64,000 nucleotides of DNA from Mesorhizobium sp. YIM 152430 (lineage in GTDB: Bacteria > Pseudomonadota > Alphaproteobacteria > Rhizobiales > Rhizobiaceae), in the NCBI RefSeq assembly GCF_029210365.1, contig NZ_JARGES010000043.1, positions 310,001 to 374,000 of the forward strand, read 5' to 3'. The notes under the pieces were generated by a model. The model was not told where the DNA came from, ran no database searches, and was given only the letters and a program-made list of their open reading frames with translations. Made by a program: the position numbers and the translations under genes. Position 1 is the stretch's first letter. Each line of letters starts with the position of its first letter. Shown here piece by piece: positions 1 through 8,964 of this stretch.

Positions 1-28
1 GCCCGAATGCCTGGAACATCGCGTCCAT
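1..28 (-). CDS. tctA: TctA, tripartite tricarboxylate transporter large membrane subunit (5' end only)
   Basis: Only the first nine codons are in the window, beginning MDAMFQAFG, which is a typical TctA beginning. A purine-rich ribosome binding site (GGAGGAGG) lies just before the ATG, and the gene follows tctB by 12 bases on the same strand. The tctC-tctB-tctA order is the standard layout for these secondary solute transporters. The call rests mostly on position and on the short N-terminus. Confidence 0.55.
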
Positions 29-40
29 TCCGCCCTCCTC

Positions 41-511
41 CTACCAGGGCAGCCGTGGCATCACGCCGAACGGCAATGGAACCAGCAGCAGGCTGCGGAA
101 GACATAGTCGGTGGCCATCGTCGCCGCGACGGCGAAGAAAATCGCCTTGCCCCATGAGACCGACAGCAATCGAAACAGGACGAGGAGCATCGCGAAGGAA
201 ATCGGCACGAAACCGACACGACGGGCAAGGAAGATATAGGCGATGATGCAAAGGATCGTGACGAGAACGGCAAGCAATGCGCCCGGCTGACGGGTCCATT
301 CGGTTCGCGCGACCAGCGGCAGCCGTCCCGCCTGCCATCCCTTGACGAACAGAATGAGCGCGCAGCAGACCATCGCCAGCCCTATCAGCGTCGGAAAGGC
401 CGCCGCGCCATATTGCTGTCCGGGTACAGCCGGCAAGGTGCGCGCATAGATAGCTATGGCGGCTCCGAGAAAAAGGAGCACGATGCCGAGCATCGTGTCG
501 CTGAACCGCAT
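41..511 (-). CDS. tctB: TctB, tripartite tricarboxylate transporter small membrane subunit
   Basis: A 156-residue, very hydrophobic protein with about four membrane segments (roughly residues 8-24, 40-57, 78-97 and 100-140) and a basic loop near residue 65. Size and hydrophobic pattern match TctB, the small integral-membrane partner of TctA in a solute:cation symporter fed by a periplasmic TctC protein. It lies between tctC and the start of tctA, all on the minus strand and probably one transcript. The transported compound, likely a carboxylate, cannot be read from the sequence. Confidence 0.85.
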   Translation of the reverse strand: MRFSDTMLGIVLLFLGAAIAIYARTLPAVPGQQYGAAAFPTLIGLAMVCCALILFVKGWQAGRLPLVARTEWTRQPGALLAVLVTILCIIAYIFLARRVGFVPISFAMLLVLFRLLSVSWGKAIFFAVAATMATDYVFRSLLLVPLPFGVMPRLPW

Positions 512-589
512 CAGGACCTCCGCCCTACCGCTTGCAGACTTGATCGATCGCCTGCCGGCCGTCCGGCCGACAGGCTCCGCCGTCCGGGC

Positions 590-1564
590 TTATTGCGCGA
601 GCCCGACCGCCTCCATCGTTTCGCCGAGCGAAGCGTCGGCCTGTTCCATGAACGCCCCGAACTCTTCGCCTCTGGCCCAGCGCACGCCATAGCCCTGCGC
701 GGCCATGAAGTTCTGGTAGTCCTCGCTGTTGTAGACGGCTTCGAGTGCATCCATCAGGCGCGTGGCGACGTCATCGGGCAAACCCTGCGGACCGACGATG
801 CCGCGCCATGCGCCGATCTGCCAGTCGGAGCCGATCGCTTCAGACAGGGTCGGCACATCAGGAAAAAGTTCGGCGCGTTCCGGGCCCATCAGGCCGAGCG
901 ACTTGACGCGGCCGGCTTCGATCAGCCCGCGCGCCTCGACGAGCGAGACGGGAACGAGGTTGACGCCGCCGGCCATCAGATCCTGCAAGCCGGATGCCGC
1001 GCCATCGCTCGGCACCCAAGGCACATTCACCGGATCGATGCCGCGATCGTTCAGCAGGCCGGCGATCGCCAGATGCCAGATGCCGCCCTGGCCGGTTCCC
1101 GATGCGCGGAACGTTCCGGCGGGCGAACCGGCAATCGCGTCCAGAAGATCTTCCAGCGTGTCGTATTCGGAATCGGCAAGCACCTGGACCCCGGCGGCAT
1201 CCTCATTCATCAGGGCGAGCGGCATGTAGTTCGCGTAGGTCAGTTCCGTCAGGCCCTGCCAGTGCATCATGCCGATCTCGACGGTCGCGATGCCGATCGT
1301 GTAGCCGTCCGGCTCCGCCTCGGCGATGGCGGAATGGCCGACAACGCCGGAACCGCCGGTCCGGTTCACCACGCTGACCGGCTGACCGAGTTCCCGTTCG
1401 AGGCCGGCGCCGATGATGCGCGCGGTGGCATCGGTGCCTCCGCCCGCGCCCCATGGCACGATCAGGGTCAATGGCCTGTCGGGATATTGCGCCGCGGCAT
1501 ACGGTATGCTCCCTGCGGTAACCGTGAGCGCGGCGCCCAGTGCCAGAACGGTTCTTGCAATCAT
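590..1564 (-). CDS. tctC: TctC/Bug-family periplasmic substrate-binding protein
   Basis: A 324-residue exported binding protein. The chosen start (MIARTVLALG) is preceded by GGAGG and gives a clean signal peptide with a cleavage site near AAAQYPDRP; a longer reading frame 17 codons upstream would destroy the signal peptide. The motif YPDRPLTLIVPWGAGGGTD near the mature N-terminus is characteristic of the Bug/TctC family, which binds carboxylates and hands them to TctAB. It starts 54 bases after the LacI-family gene, so regulator and transporter may be cotranscribed. Confidence 0.92.
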   Translation of the reverse strand: MIARTVLALGAALTVTAGSIPYAAAQYPDRPLTLIVPWGAGGGTDATARIIGAGLERELGQPVSVVNRTGGSGVVGHSAIAEAEPDGYTIGIATVEIGMMHWQGLTELTYANYMPLALMNEDAAGVQVLADSEYDTLEDLLDAIAGSPAGTFRASGTGQGGIWHLAIAGLLNDRGIDPVNVPWVPSDGAASGLQDLMAGGVNLVPVSLVEARGLIEAGRVKSLGLMGPERAELFPDVPTLSEAIGSDWQIGAWRGIVGPQGLPDDVATRLMDALEAVYNSEDYQNFMAAQGYGVRWARGEEFGAFMEQADASLGETMEAVGLAQ

Positions 1565-1618
1565 CTTCGTTTCCTCCCTTGGCAATGAATCGGATGGGAC
1601 CGATGCCTCCCGCATCGG

Positions 1619-2629
1619 TCAGGTGGTGGCTCCCCTGACAAGTTCGAACGGAACGTCGACGATTTTCGCGCCTCCCTGTTCCATCACCATGCGCGCGCCG
1701 ATCTCGCCGATTTCGGTGCGCGGCGTGCGAAGGGTCGTCAGTGGCTGGGGTGCGAAGCGGCCGATGTCGAGGCCGTTGAAGCCCATGATGGCGAGTTGCG
1801 ACGGCACGGCGATGTTGTTAGCGATACAATGAAAAAGACCGCCGACCGCGAAATCGTCATTCGAAAAATAGACTGCGTCGAGATCGGGATTTCGCGCCAA
1901 CATCCGCTCGAGGGCGGCGCGCCCTGCTTCAGTCGACGAAGTGCGTCCCATGAGCTCCGTTTCCACAACGCTCGCACCGGCTTCGGCGACGACCGCGCTA
2001 AAGCCCTCGAAACGCTTTCGCGCTCGTGGGTCGAAGGAGAATTCAGGTCCGACATAGCCGATGCGCCGATAGCCGCGCTCGACGAGGTGACGGGCGCTCA
2101 CCGCGCCCGCCTCGCGCTGCGAGAACCCGACGACGATATCGATCCCCTCGTCATCGGTATCGAGCAGTTCGGCAATGCGCACGCCGCTGTTCTTCAGCAT
2201 GGCGCGCGTGCGCGGCGTATGCTCCAGCCCGGCCACCAGAAAGGCGGCGGGGCGCCACGCCAGCATCGATTGGATGACCTTCTGCTCCTGTTCTAGATCG
2301 TAATCGGTGACTGCGATAACCGTCTGGAAGCCGATCGGATTGAGCGTCAGCGCCGCTCCGCTCAACAGGTCCGGGAAGACGATGTTGTGCAGCGACGGGA
2401 TGACGATCCCGACAAGGTTGGACCCTGAGGAAGCCAGCGTTCCGGCGATCCGGTTGGGCACATAGCCCAGTTCCTCGACCGCCTTCATCACGCGGTCGCG
2501 GGTGGCCTGCGAGAAGGAGCCGTGGTTGCGCAGGACACGCGAGATCGTGCTCATTCCAAGGCCAACGGCCGCGCTGACTTCGCGCAGCGTGACCTCGTTC
2601 CGGTGCTTGTGATCGTCGTCCTGATCCAT
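1619..2629 (-). CDS. LacI-family transcriptional regulator
   Basis: A 336-residue regulator. Residues 13-33 form the DNA-binding helix-turn-helix (VTLREVSAAVGLGMSTISRV) followed by the hinge helix (GYVPNRIAG); the rest is a periplasmic-binding-protein-like sensor domain resembling gluconate-type (GntR) LacI members. It diverges from an SDR/ABC-transporter operon with a perfect 24-bp palindrome between them, and reads towards tctCBA. It is therefore the likely local repressor of the whole 1-9.8 kb locus, with a sugar or sugar acid as probable inducer. The inducer itself is not identifiable. Confidence 0.9.
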   Translation of the reverse strand: MDQDDDHKHRNEVTLREVSAAVGLGMSTISRVLRNHGSFSQATRDRVMKAVEELGYVPNRIAGTLASSGSNLVGIVIPSLHNIVFPDLLSGAALTLNPIGFQTVIAVTDYDLEQEQKVIQSMLAWRPAAFLVAGLEHTPRTRAMLKNSGVRIAELLDTDDEGIDIVVGFSQREAGAVSARHLVERGYRRIGYVGPEFSFDPRARKRFEGFSAVVAEAGASVVETELMGRTSSTEAGRAALERMLARNPDLDAVYFSNDDFAVGGLFHCIANNIAVPSQLAIMGFNGLDIGRFAPQPLTTLRTPRTEIGEIGARMVMEQGGAKIVDVPFELVRGATT

Positions 2630-2672
2630 GGTGCCGATACCCTAGCGGCAACGTCGAGCGACGGCTACCACA

Positions 2673-2696
2673 TATTTGGCAGCGCTGCCAAATATT
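2673..2696. promoter_or_regulatory. LacI-family operator (perfect 24-bp palindrome)
   Basis: A perfect inverted repeat with core TTTGGCAGCGCTGCCAAA and AT-rich flanks, centred on GC as is usual for LacI-family operators. It lies 44 bases before the lacI-family start codon and about 120 bases before the divergent SDR gene, placed to control both. A 14-bp copy of its core recurs at 9759-9772. Confidence 0.8.
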
Positions 2697-2817
2697 ACTT
2701 GCCAGCAATTTGACGATGCGTTACCCGTTTGCTCCAGGTTGCCCGCCGACCCGTTTGCGAACGGTCAGGTTGTACCGGGGAGGAGTGCTGTGACGTCGAC
2801 GGTGCGGAACATGCCGC

Positions 2818-3588
2818 ATGGCTGATCATGCCCAAAAAAAGGTTTCCGTCGCACTGGTGACGGGAGGCGGTACCGGGGTTGGCCTCGCAATCACGACCGC
2901 GCTGGCAAAGTCGGGATGGCAGGTGGTCATCACCGGGCGCCGCGGTCCGGTCCTTCAAGACGCCGTGGCCCGGCTTGGGCGCGACGGCATGGCGGTGACG
3001 GCCCTCGTGGCCGACCTCGCCGATCCCCAGGCGGTGCAGCGCCTCTTCGACGAGATCGTGGTTCGCCATGGCAGGTTCGATCTTCTGGTCAACAATGCCG
3101 GCATCAACGCGCCGCCCGTGCCGCTGGAAGAGGTCGATTTTGCGGACTGGAATGCTGTCGTCGGGTCAAATCTGACCTCGGCATTTCTTTGCACCCAGCA
3201 GGCGGTGCGCCTGTTCAAATCGCAGTCTCCCAAGGGTGGCCGGATCATCAATAACGGGTCTGTGTCGGCGACCACCCCGCGACCCAATTCGGCGCCATAC
3301 GCCGCGACCAAACATGCGATCACCGGGCTCACCAAGGCGACGTCGCTGGAAGGTCGCACTCACAACATCGCCTGCGGCCAGATCGATATCGGCAATGCGG
3401 CGAGCGAGATGACCGACACGATTTCAAAGGGCGTGTTGCAGGCCGACGGGCGGATCGCCGCCGAGGCGACGATCGACCCGCGCGATGTCGCCGACGCGGT
3501 CGTCTACATGGCCGGTTTACCGCTCGGAACCAACGTCCTGACGATAACCGTCATGGCAAACACGATGCCGTTCGTCGGGCGCGGATAG
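2818..3588 (+). CDS. SDR-family NAD(P)-dependent oxidoreductase
   Basis: A 256-residue classical short-chain dehydrogenase. It shows the cofactor motif TGGGTGVG (residues 15-22), NNAG (92-95), a catalytic serine near 148-150 and the active-site YxxxK (Y161, K165). It is the first gene of a rightward operon whose next gene, 48 bases on, is the ABC-transporter ATPase, so it probably oxidises the imported sugar or an early intermediate. The ribosome binding site is weak, and the start was chosen because it leaves a normal short lead into the Rossmann fold. Confidence 0.88.
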   Translation: MADHAQKKVSVALVTGGGTGVGLAITTALAKSGWQVVITGRRGPVLQDAVARLGRDGMAVTALVADLADPQAVQRLFDEIVVRHGRFDLLVNNAGINAPPVPLEEVDFADWNAVVGSNLTSAFLCTQQAVRLFKSQSPKGGRIINNGSVSATTPRPNSAPYAATKHAITGLTKATSLEGRTHNIACGQIDIGNAASEMTDTISKGVLQADGRIAAEATIDPRDVADAVVYMAGLPLGTNVLTITVMANTMPFVGRG

Positions 3589-3635
3589 CGCGCTCGCATT
3601 TCAGCCGGCGCACGGGAAACCAGGGAGAACATCCA

Positions 3636-4700
3636 ATGGCGTCAGTCGAAATCGACGACGTACGCAAATCCTTCGGAAATCACCCGGTCATAAAGGGTGT
3701 CAGCGTCGATATCGAGGACGGCGAGTTCGTCATCCTGGTCGGTCCATCCGGCTGCGGCAAATCCACCCTGCTGCGTATGCTCGCCGGTCTCGAGCACATC
3801 ACTTCGGGCGAAATCCGCATCGGCAACCGGGTCGTCAACGACCTGCCGCCCAAGGAACGCGACATTGCGATGGTGTTCCAGAACTATGCGCTCTACCCGC
3901 ACATGACTGTCGCCGACAACATGTCGTTCTCGCTCATGCTTGCCGGCGTGCCGAAAGCGCAGATCGAGGAACGTGTGAAGCCGGCAGCTGAAATCCTCGG
4001 ACTTTCCAGTCTGCTGCACCGCTACCCACGGCAGCTTTCGGGCGGCCAGCGCCAGCGCGTGGCCATGGGCCGGGCCATCGTGCGCGATCCGCAGGTTTTC
4101 CTCTTCGACGAACCGCTTTCCAATCTCGACGCCAAGCTTCGCGTGTCCATGCGCACCGAGATCAAGAACCTCCACCAGAGACTGACCACGACCACGGTCT
4201 ACGTCACCCACGACCAGATCGAGGCGATGACGATGGCCGACAAGATCGTCGTCATGCATGACGGTATCGTCGAGCAGATCGGGGCGCCGCTCGATCTTTA
4301 CGACAACCCCGCCAATCTCTTCGTCGCCGGCTTCATCGGCTCGCCCGCGATGAACTTCCTCAACGGGCGCATAGACGATGCCGATCCGACCCGCTTCGTC
4401 TCCGACGACGGCGTCGCATTGCCGGCCCCGCAGGACATCCGGTCGGCTCGCGGAAAGGCACTTGTCTACGGCATCCGGCCGGAAGCCTTTTCGTTGGGGG
4501 GGCCGGTCGAACTCAATGTCCAGGTGATCGAGCCGACCGGCTCGGAAAGCCAGATCGTCGGGCTGATCGGGCAAACGCAGGTGACCTGCGTCTTCCGCGA
4601 GCGGGTGGCGCTTGCGCCAGGCGAAACGCTGAACGTGGCGATCGATCCGCACACCGTGCATGTGTTCGACGCGGGCAGCGGGATGCGACTTACCGACTGA
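3636..4700 (+). CDS. sugar ABC transporter ATP-binding protein (MalK/UgpC type)
   Basis: A 354-residue ATPase of the carbohydrate-uptake class. Visible are Walker A GPSGCGKST (36-44), the signature LSGGQRQR (134-141), Walker B VFLFDEP (about 154-160), the switch histidine in THD (about 194), and a C-terminal TOBE-like domain from about 240 onward. It couples ATP hydrolysis to the two permeases at 6161 and 7119. It ends 64 bases before the substrate-binding protein gene, in a single operon. The substrate is not readable but is likely a sugar. Confidence 0.95.
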   Translation: MASVEIDDVRKSFGNHPVIKGVSVDIEDGEFVILVGPSGCGKSTLLRMLAGLEHITSGEIRIGNRVVNDLPPKERDIAMVFQNYALYPHMTVADNMSFSLMLAGVPKAQIEERVKPAAEILGLSSLLHRYPRQLSGGQRQRVAMGRAIVRDPQVFLFDEPLSNLDAKLRVSMRTEIKNLHQRLTTTTVYVTHDQIEAMTMADKIVVMHDGIVEQIGAPLDLYDNPANLFVAGFIGSPAMNFLNGRIDDADPTRFVSDDGVALPAPQDIRSARGKALVYGIRPEAFSLGGPVELNVQVIEPTGSESQIVGLIGQTQVTCVFRERVALAPGETLNVAIDPHTVHVFDAGSGMRLTD

Positions 4701-4764
4701 GGCAGAGGAGCGGGCGAGGAGGGCGGGAGGCCCAAGGCGTCCCAAACACGAAGGAGGAGATGAC

Positions 4765-6084
4765 ATGACGTTCAATCGCAGACAGATCATGACAGGTGCC
4801 GCCGGACTTATCGGAACGGCCGCGCTCGGCGGCATAACCATGCCGCGGCGCGCTTTTGCCCAAAATGCCATGCCCACCTACACGCCGGAATCCGGCGCGA
4901 CGCTGAGGCTGCTGCGCTGGGTTCCCTTCGTCAAGGCCGAGGAAGATGCGTGGAACGCCAACACGCGCGCTTTCACCGAGGCTACCGGCGTCGAGGTGCG
5001 GATCGACCAGGAAAGCTGGGAGGACGTGCGGCCCAAGGCGGCGGTCGCCGCCAATATCGGCTCAGGCCCCGATCTGGTGATGGGCTGGTTCGATGACGTC
5101 CATCAATATCCCGACAAGCTGGTCGACGTGACCGAACTCGGCACCGCGCTGGGTGAGGCGCATGGCGGCTGGTATCCCGGCCTCGAAGGCTATGCGCGCC
5201 GCGACGACGGCTTCATCGCCCTGCCGCTCTGCGCCATCGGCAACGCGATCTGCTATCGCGCGAGCCATGTGGAAGCGGCCGGCTTCTCGGAGTTTCCGAA
5301 CGACACGGATGGCTTCCTGGAACTATGCAAGGCATTGCAGGCCAACGGCACGCCGGCTGGCTTTCCGCATGGCAAGGCCGTCGGCGACGGCAACAACTAC
5401 GCGCACTGGCTGCTGTGGAGCCACGGTGGACGCATGGTCGACGAAAGCGGTACGGTGGCCATCAACAGCCCGGAAACGCTTGCCGCCATCGAATATGCGC
5501 AGGCTCTCTACGCGACATTCATCCCCGGCACCGAAAGCTGGCTCGACATCAACAACAACCGCGCCTTCCTCGCCGGCCAGTGCTCGCTCGTCGCCAATGG
5601 CGTCTCGCTCTACTATGCGGCCCGCAACGATGCGGCCATGCAGGAGATCGCCGACGACATCCGCACCACGACCCTGCCGATCGGACCGGTCGGTGAGTCG
5701 GTCGAATTGCACCAGACGTCGACGCTGGCGATCTTCAATCACACGCCCTACCCCGAAGCCGCCAAAGCCTATCTCGCCTTCATGTACGAAGCCGACAACA
5801 TGAACGCGTGGATCGAGGGCGCCAGCGCCTATTGCTGCCAGCCCCTGCGCGCATTCGAATCGAACCCGGTCTGGACGTCCTCACCGATCCACGAGCCATA
5901 TTCGAAGGCTTCGGCGAGCCTGCGGCCGAATGGCTGGCCCGGCCCGCTCGGCTATGCGTCGGCGGCAGTCATGGCCGACTATGTCCTCGTCGACATGTTC
6001 GCCGAGGCCGTCACCGGGCAACGCACACCCGAAGACGCCATTGCAAACGCCGAACGGCGCATCAACCGGTACTACCGCGTCTGA
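4765..6084 (+). CDS. sugar ABC transporter substrate-binding protein
   Basis: A 439-residue extracellular solute-binding protein (family 1). The start at 4765 follows GGAGGAGATGAC and gives an export signal with twin arginines (NRRQIM) and a small-residue region ending at AFAQ. This suggests Tat export, although the family usually uses Sec. An upstream in-frame start at 4660 would overlap the ATPase gene and is rejected. A strong hairpin follows the stop codon, which commonly lets a binding protein be made in excess over its permeases. Confidence 0.92.
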   Translation: MTFNRRQIMTGAAGLIGTAALGGITMPRRAFAQNAMPTYTPESGATLRLLRWVPFVKAEEDAWNANTRAFTEATGVEVRIDQESWEDVRPKAAVAANIGSGPDLVMGWFDDVHQYPDKLVDVTELGTALGEAHGGWYPGLEGYARRDDGFIALPLCAIGNAICYRASHVEAAGFSEFPNDTDGFLELCKALQANGTPAGFPHGKAVGDGNNYAHWLLWSHGGRMVDESGTVAINSPETLAAIEYAQALYATFIPGTESWLDINNNRAFLAGQCSLVANGVSLYYAARNDAAMQEIADDIRTTTLPIGPVGESVELHQTSTLAIFNHTPYPEAAKAYLAFMYEADNMNAWIEGASAYCCQPLRAFESNPVWTSSPIHEPYSKASASLRPNGWPGPLGYASAAVMADYVLVDMFAEAVTGQRTPEDAIANAERRINRYYRV

Positions 6085-6091
6085 CGCGGCG

Positions 6092-6119
6092 AGCGCCGGG
6101 CTTTTTCGAGCCCGGCGCT
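6092..6119 (+). terminator. intercistronic hairpin after the substrate-binding protein gene
   Basis: A perfect 11-bp stem (AGCGCCGGGCT paired with AGCCCGGCGCT) with a TTTTCG loop, eight bases after the stop codon. No long U-tract follows, so it is more likely an mRNA-stabilising or partial-termination element than a full terminator. Confidence 0.7.
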
Positions 6120-6160
6120 TTCGCCTGAGCCCATGTCTACCCGGTGAGGAGTTCACGCCA

Positions 6161-7114
6161 ATGTCCACGACCCTGGAAGGCGACGACGTCACGTCCTCCC
6201 GGCCTCGCACATCGATGCTGGCGCGCCTTAGCGAAAGCCGCAACGGGCTCGGCCTTTTGTTCATGCTTCCTGCGGCAGCCTTCCTGCTGTGTTTCCTGAC
6301 CTATCCGCTGGGCCTTGGCGTCTGGCTCGGCTTCACCGATACGTCGATCGGCCGTCCGGGAATCTTCATCGGCCTCGAGAACTATGTGTGGCTTTGGAAC
6401 GACAACGTGTTCTGGCTCTCGGTCTTCAACACGCTGCTCTACACCTTCGTCGCTTCCGTGCTGAAATTCGCGCTCGGCCTGTGGCTTGCGCTCGTCCTCA
6501 ACCAGCATCTGCCGTTCAAGAATTTCTTCCGCGCGATCATCCTCCTGCCCTGGGTTGTGCCAACCGTGCTTTCTGCGCTGGCCTTCTGGTGGATCTTCGA
6601 TTCGCAATTTTCCATCATCTCCTTCGTGCTGATGGAATGGGGTCTGGTCGAACGCCCGATCAACTTCCTGGGCGACCCGAATCTCGCCCGCGCTTCAGTG
6701 ATCGCCGCCAATGTGTGGCGCGGTATTCCGTTCGTCGCGATCTGCCTCCTGGCTGGCCTGCAAACGATCCCGCAATCGCTGCATGAGGCGGCAGCGCTCG
6801 ACGGCGCACGTTCCTGGCAGCGGTTCCGCTATGTCACGTTGCCGCTGCTGACGCCGATCATCGCCGTGGTGATGACGTTCTCGGTGCTGTTCACCTTCAC
6901 CGACTTCCAGTTGATCTACGTCCTGACGCGCGGCGGACCGGTGAATGCGACGCATCTGATGGCGACGCTCTCCTTCCAGCGCGCCATTCCCGGCGGGCAA
7001 CTCGGGGAAGGCGCCGCGATCGCGGTCGCGATGATCCCGTTCCTGCTCGGCGCGATCCTGTTCAGCTTCTTCGGCCTGCAACGCCGCAAATGGCAGCAGG
7101 GCGCAGCCGATTGA
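6161..7114 (+). CDS. sugar ABC transporter permease (MalF type)
   Basis: A 317-residue inner-membrane permease with about six membrane segments. The EAA-type coupling loop is visible as EAAALDGARSWQRFRYVTLPLL around residue 215, where it contacts the ATPase. The ATG at 6161 is preceded by GGTGAGGAG; a longer in-frame extension overlaps the preceding gene and is rejected. The gene is separated by four bases from the second permease, with which it should form the translocation pore. Confidence 0.92.
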   Translation: MSTTLEGDDVTSSRPRTSMLARLSESRNGLGLLFMLPAAAFLLCFLTYPLGLGVWLGFTDTSIGRPGIFIGLENYVWLWNDNVFWLSVFNTLLYTFVASVLKFALGLWLALVLNQHLPFKNFFRAIILLPWVVPTVLSALAFWWIFDSQFSIISFVLMEWGLVERPINFLGDPNLARASVIAANVWRGIPFVAICLLAGLQTIPQSLHEAAALDGARSWQRFRYVTLPLLTPIIAVVMTFSVLFTFTDFQLIYVLTRGGPVNATHLMATLSFQRAIPGGQLGEGAAIAVAMIPFLLGAILFSFFGLQRRKWQQGAAD

Positions 7115-7118
7115 GGAC

Positions 7119-8021
7119 ATGTCCATGACCGACAACGCAATCGCCGCCAAACCCGCCGAAGACGACATCGTCGGCATGGGGCAGTACGACACGCTGATGC
7201 GCCGCATCGTCGTCGTCTACCTGCCGCTCCTCGTCTTCGTCTTCGTCCTGCTGTTCCCGTTCTACTGGATGGCCGTGACGGCCGTGAAGCCCAATCACCA
7301 GCTCACGAATTATCGTGACTACAGCCCGTTCTGGGTCGTCGGGCCGACGCTCGATCACATCAAGTATCTCCTGTTCCAGACCTCCTATCCAGGATGGCTG
7401 TGGAACACGATGATCGTCTCCGTCTTCTCGACGATCCTGTCGCTCGCCGCCTCGGTCTTCGCCGCCTATGCGATCGAGCGGGTGCGGTTCACGGGCGCGC
7501 GGGTGACGGGGCTGATGATCTTTCTCGCCTATCTCGTGCCGCCCTCAATCCTGTTCATTCCACTCGCCTTCATGGTGTTCCAGTTCGGCATCTACGACAC
7601 GCGTCTTGCACTCATCCTCACCTACCCGACCTTCCTGATCCCGTTCTGCACCTGGCTACTAATGGGCTACTTCCGCTCGATCCCCTTCGAACTGGAGGAA
7701 AGCGCCCTCGTCGACGGGGCGAGCCGCTGGCAGATCCTGACCAAGATCGTCCTGCCGCTCGCCATTCCCGGCCTGATCTCGGCCGGTATTTTCGCCTTCA
7801 CGTTGTCGTGGAACGAATTCATCTATGCGCTGACCTTCATCTCCTCGTCGGAGAACAAGACCGTGCCCGTCGGCGTCCTGACCGAGCTCGTGCGCGGCGA
7901 CGTCTATGAATGGGGGGCGTTGATGTCCGGCGCGCTGATCGGCTCGCTGCCGGTCGTCATCCTCTATTCGTTCTTCGTCGACTACTACGTGTCGTCGATG
8001 ACGGGCGCGGTGAAGGAGTAG
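7119..8021 (+). CDS. sugar ABC transporter permease (MalG type)
   Basis: A 300-residue inner-membrane permease with about six membrane segments and an EAA-type loop (EESALVDGASRWQ, near residue 196). The next ATG, two codons in, is an equally possible start. It is the last gene of the SDR-ABC operon and is followed by an intrinsic terminator. It works with the MalF-type permease and the ATPase at 3636. Confidence 0.92.
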   Translation: MSMTDNAIAAKPAEDDIVGMGQYDTLMRRIVVVYLPLLVFVFVLLFPFYWMAVTAVKPNHQLTNYRDYSPFWVVGPTLDHIKYLLFQTSYPGWLWNTMIVSVFSTILSLAASVFAAYAIERVRFTGARVTGLMIFLAYLVPPSILFIPLAFMVFQFGIYDTRLALILTYPTFLIPFCTWLLMGYFRSIPFELEESALVDGASRWQILTKIVLPLAIPGLISAGIFAFTLSWNEFIYALTFISSSENKTVPVGVLTELVRGDVYEWGALMSGALIGSLPVVILYSFFVDYYVSSMTGAVKE

Positions 8022-8043
8022 GCTTTCTCCAGGAGAAGCGGCG

Positions 8044-8082
8044 AAAAGGCCGACGCATACGTGTGCCGGCCTTTTCATTTTT
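8044..8082 (+). terminator. rho-independent terminator of the SDR-ABC operon
   Basis: The stem AAAAGGCCG / CGGCCTTTT (8044-8052 with 8067-8075) is followed by CATTTTT. It lies between two convergent operons and may work in both directions, because the stem itself begins with A residues on the plus strand. Confidence 0.8.
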
Positions 8083-8100
8083 CAGATAGTCTTGCGCGGG

Positions 8101-8943
8101 TCAGTCTGCGGCAGTCCGCTGGTTCTGCTCGCCCAGTCCCTCGATGCCCAGACGCATCGTCTGGCCGGCCTTCAGATAGACGGGCGGCTTCTGACCCATG
8201 CCGACGCCGGGCGGCGTGCCGGTGGCGATGACATCGCCCGGATGTAGCGTCATGAATTGCGACAGATAGGAAACGAGATGGGCGACGCCGTAGACCATCG
8301 TTTTGGTCGAGCCGTCCTGATAGCGGTGTCCGTCGACTTCCAGCCACATGCCGAGATTCTGCGGGTCCGCTATCTCGTCCGCCGTCACCAGCCACGGCCC
8401 GATCGGCCCGAACGTGTCGCAGCACTTGCCCTTGTCCCAGGTGCCGTGGCGCTCGAGCTGGTATTCGCGTTCCGACACGTCGTTGACGACGCAATAACCA
8501 GCAACATGCGACAGCGCCTCGGCTCCCGACACGTATTTCGCGGTCTTTCCGATGACGATGCCGAGCTCGACCTCCCAATCCGTTTTCACGGAGCCGCGGG
8601 GAATGCGAACCTCATCATTCGGCCCGACTATAGCCGAACGCGGCTTCATGAACATGATCGGTTCCGGTGGAACCTTGGCGCCGCTTTCGGCGGCATGGTC
8701 GGCATAGTTGAGGCCGATGCAGATGAACTTGCCAACATCGCCCACGCAGGGGCCGATGCGCGGATTGCCGTCAACCTGCGGCAGGCTCGCCGGATCAATC
8801 CTGGCGAGGCTCGCAAGCCCGGACGGCGTCAGCGCCTCACCTGAAATGTCGGCGACCTTGCCCGAGAGATCGCGGATGCGTCCCCCGGCATCGAGTAGCC
8901 CCGGCTTCTCCTGCCCCGGCTCGCCATAGCGCAGCAATTTCAT
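8101..8943 (-). CDS. fumarylacetoacetate hydrolase family protein (2,4-diketo-3-deoxy sugar-acid hydrolase-like)
   Basis: A 280-residue FAH-fold enzyme. The catalytic core begins near residue 70 (FICIGLNYADHA) and contains the metal-binding acidic motif DWEVELGIVIG and the family motif GTPPGVG near the C-terminus. Length and sequence resemble proteins annotated as ureidoglycolate lyase or 2,4-diketo-3-deoxy-L-fuconate hydrolase. Because it lies 21 bases after an SDR gene resembling 2-keto-3-deoxy-L-fuconate dehydrogenase, cleavage of a 2,4-diketo-3-deoxy sugar acid to pyruvate plus a hydroxy acid is the favoured role. The exact substrate is inference. Confidence 0.85.
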   Translation of the reverse strand: MKLLRYGEPGQEKPGLLDAGGRIRDLSGKVADISGEALTPSGLASLARIDPASLPQVDGNPRIGPCVGDVGKFICIGLNYADHAAESGAKVPPEPIMFMKPRSAIVGPNDEVRIPRGSVKTDWEVELGIVIGKTAKYVSGAEALSHVAGYCVVNDVSEREYQLERHGTWDKGKCCDTFGPIGPWLVTADEIADPQNLGMWLEVDGHRYQDGSTKTMVYGVAHLVSYLSQFMTLHPGDVIATGTPPGVGMGQKPPVYLKAGQTMRLGIEGLGEQNQRTAAD

Positions 8944-8964
8944 GCGTCATTCCCTTCCTGTTGA

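Noticed and set aside
413-1588. Long plus-strand open frame (391 codons) opposite tctB and tctC
   Set aside because: It is the antisense shadow of GC-rich coding sequence; the minus-strand frames have clear TctB/TctC features, signal peptide and ribosome binding sites.
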